38,096 nucleotides of DNA from NCBI GenBank assembly GCA_947175265.1, contig CAMWMD010000030.1, forward strand, positions 1 through 38,096. Direction: 5' to 3'. The first letter of the stretch is position 1. Every line of letters starts with the position of its first letter. The notes beneath the pieces are model-generated. The model did not search any database and had not been told where the DNA came from. It was given only the letters and a program-made list of their open reading frames with translations. Positions 33,856 through 38,096 of the stretch are shown here, piece by piece. Source of the DNA: an uncultured Porphyromonadaceae bacterium. GTDB taxonomy: Bacteria > Bacteroidota > Bacteroidia > Bacteroidales > Muribaculaceae. The translations under genes were made by a program, and so were the position numbers.

Positions 33856-34818
33856 ATGAAGCGACCCTTTTCTTTCAGTGACGTATGGCTTTTTATTCTG
33901 GGGGCTATGCTGTTGGCGGCATGCGACCAGAAGCATCTTGTCATGCCGGAGGAAGGAGTGCCGGTTCTCTTCATAAAGTATGACTGGGAGAAGGCTCCCG
34001 GTGCCGATCCTGAGGGAGCGACATTGATTTTCTTCCCCACAGATGATCCGGAGAAGGAGATATGGAGGTTTGACCTGGCGGGGAAAGCGGGGGGTAAGAT
34101 AGAGTTGCCGTATGGCACTTACGATATTCTTACGGTCAACAACGACCTCCCGAACATAGACTTCATCAACCAGACTTCCTTCTCTCAGTTCGGCGCGAAG
34201 GCCGTGGCAGACGGCACTACCCTACCAGACGGGGAGCAGGTGACATTTCCGACAGGGATGTTGTATAGTGTGGCGATGCGCAACGTATCCCATTCCCGAA
34301 TGGGAATATCCATAAATGGCAGCCCCGTGAACACGGACTTGCGGCAGACCCTCATCCTCTACCCGGACTCGCTGAGTACACGCTATGAACTTAAGGTCGG
34401 GCCCATAACCGTGCCACCGACATTAAAGAAGATGAGCGTATGGATAGGGGGAACAGGCGACTTCATGACCATTTCCGACGGCAAGTCGGAAGGGGTGACA
34501 GCAGTGCCTTTCGAGAATCTGGTATTGCAGGAGGGAAACATCTTGACAGGGGCTTGCACAGGGTTCGGAGGGAGTAATGGCACCACAAAAAAATACAACC
34601 TTACTTTCAGGTTTCAAGACGATTACGGAAGAACTTTCTATAAGAGAATTGATATTACCGGGATTGTCGTAAACTCAAAATGGAATCATTGTGTTTACAT
34701 AGATATAGGAGATATAGATTTCTCCGACACAATCGGCAGCAATACCGATTTCGGGAATCCTATCGGAGTCGACGGTTGGGAAAACATAGACATTGACCAT
34801 GAGATATATTTTCCTTGA
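33856..34818 (+). CDS. DUF5119 lipoprotein, fimbrial accessory/anchor type
   Basis: The 320-residue protein has a signal peptide with lipobox LLAAC (Cys23). The mature part matches the DUF5119 pattern found next to fimbrillins: VLFIKYDWEKAPGADPEGATLIFFP, YGTYDILTVNNDLPNIDF, and a late strand TFYKRIDITGIVVNSKWNHCVYIDIGDIDF. Such proteins resemble the Mfa2/FimB anchor group, which sits in the outer membrane and caps or anchors the pilus shaft. It lies 47 nt after the murB fusion and 37 nt before the fimbrillin-like gene, with no terminator between, so read-through from the murB unit is possible. No promoter was found directly ahead of it. Confidence 0.82.
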   Translation: MKRPFSFSDVWLFILGAMLLAACDQKHLVMPEEGVPVLFIKYDWEKAPGADPEGATLIFFPTDDPEKEIWRFDLAGKAGGKIELPYGTYDILTVNNDLPNIDFINQTSFSQFGAKAVADGTTLPDGEQVTFPTGMLYSVAMRNVSHSRMGISINGSPVNTDLRQTLILYPDSLSTRYELKVGPITVPPTLKKMSVWIGGTGDFMTISDGKSEGVTAVPFENLVLQEGNILTGACTGFGGSNGTTKKYNLTFRFQDDYGRTFYKRIDITGIVVNSKWNHCVYIDIGDIDFSDTIGSNTDFGNPIGVDGWENIDIDHEIYFP

Positions 34819-34855
34819 CCATTACTATAATTCAACTAAACTAAAGATAAAAGAT

Positions 34856-35941
34856 ATGATACGCTTCCACAGACATTTTCTTCCCGGAGCGCTTTCCATT
34901 GGAATGCTGGCTCTTACGGCGTGCAGTTCAGGAGATGAGCCTCAGCCAACGCAGACTGAGAATGACTCACGACCTATTCGTTTTGCGGCCACAACCTTGT
35001 CCACAAAGGCTGATATCACCACAAATTCACTGACGTCGTTCAATGTCTATGCCTACACCGGCAAAGGCACCTCTCCGAGTGTATTCATGAATAACGTGAA
35101 GGTGACTAAATCAGCAACGAATCTCTGGACCTATTCACCGGTTGAATACTGGCCTGTAGGGAAGAAGGTGGATTTCTATGCTTTCGCTCCGGCCGAATGG
35201 ATGGATGGGTATTCACCCCTTCACGGTGTGCCTTACTCAAACTTTTACGCCGATGAGGATTTAATTTATGCCGTAAGTCCTGATCTTCAGGGTAATTCCG
35301 GTGTCCCAAATGCACAGGTAGTGTTTAATTTCCGCCATGCTTTGTCAAAACTTACCCTGAAGTTGAGTTCCACACGCGATGATCTTCGCGTGGCAGTCTC
35401 CAATGTTGCGGTCGCCGGACTGAACATAGCAGGCAATTTCCATTTCCCCTCTACATCCACTGCAAGGTCTTCCGGTGTCGACGGCGATGGATATTGGACA
35501 GACCAGAACACTGTGGCTGCAAATATTTTCCACTATTCTCAAGCCGCTTCAGATATCATCATCTTGACCCCGACCCCCAACGACCTTTCAGCATACGAGT
35601 TCGGCGGCTCGAAATACGTCATTCCCCAACCACTCATCTGGGAAGGCACCGGTTTAGGCAACGACATGTATATCACCGTCATGGGTTCGGTATATGATAA
35701 AGAAACCGGAGCCAAACTTTGGCCGAACGCCAACACACCGCCCGAGAACATAGTTCAGGGAAGCACTTACGGCGACGGTCTGCTCAAATTCCCACTCAAG
35801 ACAAGTGCAATCTCCGAGTTCAAACCGGGTGTCAGCTATACTTACAATCTTGTGGTCAATGCAAATTCCGACATGGGAGCGATCGAGTTCGGAGCGCCCC
35901 AGGTGGAATCATACGTCGAAATATCCTCCCTTTACGATTGA
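34856..35941 (+). CDS. Fimbrillin-family (Mfa1-like) lipoprotein
   Basis: The ATG at 34856 is chosen because it yields a clean lipoprotein signal (FLPGALSIGMLALTAC, Cys23); an ATG at 34793 overlaps the preceding gene and adds 21 polar residues. The 361-residue product has the Mfa-like domain: RPIRFAATTLSTKADITTNSLTSFNVYAYTG, the conserved YSPVEYWPVGKKVDFYAFAP, and VVFNFRHALSKLTLKL. These type V pilins are exported as lipoproteins, cleaved at the surface and polymerised by strand exchange. Paired with the DUF5119 gene it forms a minimal fimbrial locus; tip or further shaft genes were not found here. A 16-bp-stem terminator follows. Confidence 0.88.
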   Translation: MIRFHRHFLPGALSIGMLALTACSSGDEPQPTQTENDSRPIRFAATTLSTKADITTNSLTSFNVYAYTGKGTSPSVFMNNVKVTKSATNLWTYSPVEYWPVGKKVDFYAFAPAEWMDGYSPLHGVPYSNFYADEDLIYAVSPDLQGNSGVPNAQVVFNFRHALSKLTLKLSSTRDDLRVAVSNVAVAGLNIAGNFHFPSTSTARSSGVDGDGYWTDQNTVAANIFHYSQAASDIIILTPTPNDLSAYEFGGSKYVIPQPLIWEGTGLGNDMYITVMGSVYDKETGAKLWPNANTPPENIVQGSTYGDGLLKFPLKTSAISEFKPGVSYTYNLVVNANSDMGAIEFGAPQVESYVEISSLYD

Positions 35942-36027
35942 TTCGGACACTTACGACTTACCCTTATATTCCGGCTGGCTCCGTCATTCAGGAAACACAA
36001 TATATCATGTTAAGAATAAGGAATACG

Positions 36028-36069
36028 GCGAAGAGGCTTGCGGGAAAAATTCTCCGCAAGCCTCTTCGC
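36028..36069. terminator. Bidirectional intrinsic terminator between the fimbrillin gene and prfA
   Basis: A perfect 16-bp stem pairs 36028-36043 with 36054-36069 around a 10-nt loop. T/A-rich sequence flanks the right side. It stands between convergent genes (stops at 35941 and 36115), about 85 nt past the fimbrillin stop. Confidence 0.85.
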
Positions 36070-36114
36070 TATATTATATCATCGTTTCTATCCCGTAATT
36101 TGGCAGGATATATG

Positions 36115-37224
36115 TCAAAGCGCGGCCTCCTTCAATTTCTCGGCGTTCTCCGCAATCATCAGCCTGTCGATACATTCCTGAATCTCGCCGTCCATAAATG
36201 CCGCGAGATTATATACGGTATAGTTGATCCTATGGTCGGTCATTCTCCCTTGAGGGAAGTTGTATGTACGAATTTTGGCGGAACGGTCTCCCGTAGAGAC
36301 AAGTGTCTTCCTCCTCTGAGCGATGTCGGCCAGATATTTCTCCCTTTCCCGGCTGTAGATATATGTGCGGAGGCGCGAGAGTGCCCTCTCCTTATTCTTA
36401 GGCTGGTCGCGCGTCTCGGTGCATTCTATGAGTATCTCATCCTCCTCACCAGTGAGCGGATTCTTCCACATATATCGTAGCCTTACGCCTGACTCCACCT
36501 TATTTACATTCTGTCCGCCAGCGCCACCGGAGCGGAAAGTATCCCACTTTATGGCACCCTCGTTTATCTCCACGTCAAATTCCTCCGCCTCGGGGAGCAC
36601 AGCGACGGTAGCCGCAGATGTATGCACCCTTCCCTGGGTCTCTGTGGCGGGTACACGCTGGACACGGTGTACACCGCTCTCATATTTCATCACACCGTAG
36701 ACGTCGGTACCGGTCAACGTGAAACAGATTTCCTTGAATCCCCCGGAGGCACCCTCGCTCGTATTTGTCACAGCAAGCGTCCAACCCTTTTTCTCGGCGA
36801 ACTTCTGATACATTCTGAAAAGGTCACCGGCGAAGAGTGCGGCCTCATCGCCACCAGTGCCCCCCCTTATCTCCACGACAGCATTCTTGGCATCCTCCGG
36901 GTCGGCGGGCACAAGGAGGAGTTTGATTTCCGTCTCGACCTCAGGAAGCATCGCTGTGGCTTTGTCCAACTCCTCGCGGGCCATTGAGCGGAGTTCCTCG
37001 TCGGTCTCTTCCCCCAATATCACCTTTGCCTCGTCGATTGAAGAGAGGAGGGCACGGTATCGGCGTTCGGCCTGAAGTATTTTCTCCAGATCGCGGTATT
37101 CCTTTGTGAGGCGGACGTATCTTTTCTGGTCGGCAATCACATCAGGGTCAGTTATCAGGGTCGCGACCTCCTCAAAACGGGAGTCAAACCCTTCGAGGCG
37201 CGACAAAAGAGGGTTCATTTCCAT
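36115..37224 (-). CDS. prfA: Peptide chain release factor 1
   Basis: The 369-residue cytosolic protein ends translation at UAA and UAG. The peptidyl-hydrolysis motif GGQ is at 236-238 within SGGAGGQNVNK. The codon-recognition tripeptide is PAT (192-194) in QRVPATETQGRVHTSA, as in RF1; RF2 would have SPF. EIRGGTGGDEAALFAGDLFRMY (118-139) is the family signature. Length is normal (about 360-370). An ATG two codons later (37218) is an equal start candidate. A -7 box TAACTTTG (37247-37254) lies about 23 nt upstream on the minus strand, diverging from the rpsP promoter. Confidence 0.97.
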   Translation of the reverse strand: MEMNPLLSRLEGFDSRFEEVATLITDPDVIADQKRYVRLTKEYRDLEKILQAERRYRALLSSIDEAKVILGEETDEELRSMAREELDKATAMLPEVETEIKLLLVPADPEDAKNAVVEIRGGTGGDEAALFAGDLFRMYQKFAEKKGWTLAVTNTSEGASGGFKEICFTLTGTDVYGVMKYESGVHRVQRVPATETQGRVHTSAATVAVLPEAEEFDVEINEGAIKWDTFRSGGAGGQNVNKVESGVRLRYMWKNPLTGEEDEILIECTETRDQPKNKERALSRLRTYIYSREREKYLADIAQRRKTLVSTGDRSAKIRTYNFPQGRMTDHRINYTVYNLAAFMDGEIQECIDRLMIAENAEKLKEAAL

Positions 37225-37246
37225 ACAAGAATCATTTATTATGGTG

Positions 37247-37278
37247 CAAAGTTACGAAATTCAGATAAAAAAAGGAAA
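37247..37278 (-). promoter_or_regulatory. Promoter of prfA
   Basis: On the minus strand TAACTTTG (37247-37254) is preceded by TTTC (37275-37278) at 20 nt. The leader to the ATG at 37224 would be about 15-20 nt. It lies back to back with the rpsP promoter. Confidence 0.65.
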
Positions 37279-37283
37279 AGCCA

Positions 37284-37350
37284 CTTGTGAGTTTGATAAA
37301 AAAGATGTAACTTTGCAGCCGCAAAACGGAAAAGATAATCTTATATTCCG
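37284..37350 (+). promoter_or_regulatory. Promoter and structured leader of rpsP
   Basis: CTTG (37284-37287), 20 nt, then TAACTTTG (37308-37315). The -7 box runs into TTTGCAGCCGCAAA (37312-37325), sharing the palindromic pattern of the tRNA-Cys and tRNA-Met promoters. A second hairpin follows: CGGAA (37327-37331) with TTCCG (37346-37350), enclosing AGAT/ATCT. Confidence 0.78.
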
Positions 37351-37395
37351 GGAAGCGAAAAAACAATAAACCCTATACAAAAACCGGTAAGATCA

Positions 37396-37935
37396 ATGGC
37401 AACAAAAATCAGATTGCAGCGTCACGGCCGTAAAGGCTACGCTTTCTATCCTATTGTAGTCGCCGATAGCAGGGCACCACGAGATGGTAAATTTATTGAA
37501 AGGATAGGTTCTTATAATCCGAACACTAATCCTGCTACAATAAGTTTGGATTTCGACCGTGCTTTGTATTGGATGGAAGTGGGTGCACAGCCCACCGACA
37601 CAGTTCGTTCAATCCTCTCTAAGGAGGGCGTGCTCCTTATGAAGCACCTCCGTGGCGGCGTTAAGAAAGGCGCCTTCAATGAGGAAGAGGCACAGCGTCG
37701 TTTCAACGCCTGGAAAGAGGGCCGCGAGAAAGAGGCTAATGCCGCTCAACTTAAAATGGACGCAAAGAAAGCAGAAGAGGCTAAGGCTCGTTTTGAGGCT
37801 GAGGCAGAGAAAAATCGTGTGAAGGGCGAGGAAGTAGCCAAGAAGAAGGCTGAGAAACTCGCTGCCGAGGAGGCTGCCGCAAAGGCTGCCCTTGAGGCTG
37901 AGACTGCTGAGACCGCCGAAGAGGCAGCAGAGTAA
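37396..37935 (+). CDS. rpsP: 30S ribosomal protein S16 with charged C-terminal extension
   Basis: The 179-residue protein is a component of the small ribosomal subunit needed early in assembly. Residues 1-80 are canonical S16 ([39 protein letters not shown], then [21 protein letters not shown]). The normal bacterial length is about 80-90, so about 90 residues are extra. This tail is rich in Ala, Glu and Lys ([18 protein letters not shown]) and is predicted to form a long helix or coiled coil; similar tails occur in other Bacteroidetes S16. It has its own promoter diverging from prfA. No hairpin follows directly; the first terminator-like structure is at 38008. Confidence 0.97.
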   Translation: MATKIRLQRHGRKGYAFYPIVVADSRAPRDGKFIERIGSYNPNTNPATISLDFDRALYWMEVGAQPTDTVRSILSKEGVLLMKHLRGGVKKGAFNEEEAQRRFNAWKEGREKEANAAQLKMDAKKAEEAKARFEAEAEKNRVKGEEVAKKKAEKLAAEEAAAKAALEAETAETAEEAAE

Positions 37936-37961
37936 AATTTTTCTCTCTTTTGCATAAGAAA

Positions 37962-37993
37962 TTTGCACAGTTGATTTTTTTTGATTAACTTTG
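37962..37993 (+). promoter_or_regulatory. Consensus promoter upstream of tRNA-Glu
   Basis: TTTG (37962-37965), exactly 20 nt, then TAACTTTG (37986-37993): a full consensus match. The start point would be near 38000, about 45 nt before the mature tRNA. Confidence 0.85.
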
Positions 37994-38007
37994 CAGAGTA
38001 AATCAGG

Positions 38008-38042
38008 AATCTCGGATACTCTAACCCTTGTCCGAGATTTTT
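38008..38042 (+). terminator. Terminator-like hairpin between promoter and tRNA-Glu
   Basis: AATCTCGGA (38008-38016) pairs perfectly with TCCGAGATT (38031-38039), 14-nt loop, followed directly by a T run (38038-38042). It could stop read-through from rpsP, attenuate tRNA-Glu transcription, or simply be a 5' leader hairpin removed by RNase P. Confidence 0.6.
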
Positions 38043-38044
38043 AT

Positions 38045-38096
38045 GGCCGATTAGTGTAGCGGTTAGCACGCCACCCTCTCACGGTGGAGACTCGGG
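38045..38096 (+). tRNA. tRNA-Glu (CTC), cut by the window end
   Basis: The visible 52 nt start GGCCGATTAGTGTAGCGG with a D arm GTGT/GCAC and an anticodon arm CCACC-CTCTCAC-GGTGG, showing anticodon CTC. The T arm and 3' acceptor strand lie beyond position 38096. Confidence 0.88.

Noticed and set aside
35942..36110. Possible continuation of the fimbrillin in another frame after its stop (a frameshift)
   Set aside because: The fimbrillin ends with a normal final strand, and the following sequence is mostly a terminator; no pilin-like residues were found beyond it.

Overview
The window looks like a chromosome segment of a gut-type Bacteroidales bacterium, most likely near the Muribaculaceae. This placement is an inference from gene content and style: a TonB receptor with an N-terminal carboxypeptidase-like domain, BspA-type leucine-rich surface proteins, a DUF5119/fimbrillin pair, long pyrophosphate-dependent phosphofructokinase, and S16 with a charged tail. 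Many genes also have Bacteroidetes promoters of the form TTTG (-33), about 20 nt, TAnnTTTG (-7). Genes rarely show a strong Shine-Dalgarno sequence. No insertion sequence, prophage, CRISPR array or rRNA operon was seen.

Layout. 1-5.2 kb: promoter, TonB-dependent receptor and a partner lipoprotein, closed by a bidirectional terminator. 5.2-6.6 kb (minus): thioredoxin-like lipoprotein, then a DMT permease. 6.8-14.9 kb (minus): two large secreted repeat proteins behind one consensus promoter. 15.0-20.1 kb (minus): PPi-phosphofructokinase with its own promoter, preceded by a glycosyltransferase / flippase-like / kdsB operon, and tRNA-Cys. 20.1-23.2 kb (minus): MscS-type channel, a small HU protein, and an overlapping gene for a membrane-anchored HU-LysM protein. 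23.7-25.2 kb (plus): ndk and an M23/LysM cell-wall peptidase. 25.2-28.2 kb (minus): nucleoside-type MFS transporter, rsmE, kdsA. 28.3-30.7 kb (minus): Crp/Fnr regulator, tRNA-Met, NhaC-type antiporter. 31.0-35.9 kb (plus): lipoprotein with a BamE-like tail, a MurB fused to a PhnP-like metallo-beta-lactamase-fold domain, a DUF5119 lipoprotein and a fimbrillin. 36.1-38.1 kb: prfA (minus) diverging from rpsP (plus), then tRNA-Glu cut by the window edge.

A large share of the genes serves the cell envelope: Kdo synthesis and activation (kdsA, kdsB), peptidoglycan precursor synthesis (murB fusion), peptidoglycan binding or cleavage (LysM, M23), glycosyl transfer, and surface proteins. Translation genes (rsmE, prfA, rpsP, three tRNAs) are interspersed.

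The most unusual points are: (1) a single-frame MurB-MBL fusion; (2) an HU-transmembrane-LysM protein that could link nucleoid and cell wall, with a perfect 27-bp tandem duplication in its linker; (3) a shared TTTGCANNCGCAAA element right after the -7 box of tRNA-Cys, tRNA-Met and rpsP, followed in each case by a second hairpin; (4) a terminator-like hairpin between a perfect promoter and tRNA-Glu; and (5) a glycosyltransferase gene whose promoter leaves almost no 5' leader.
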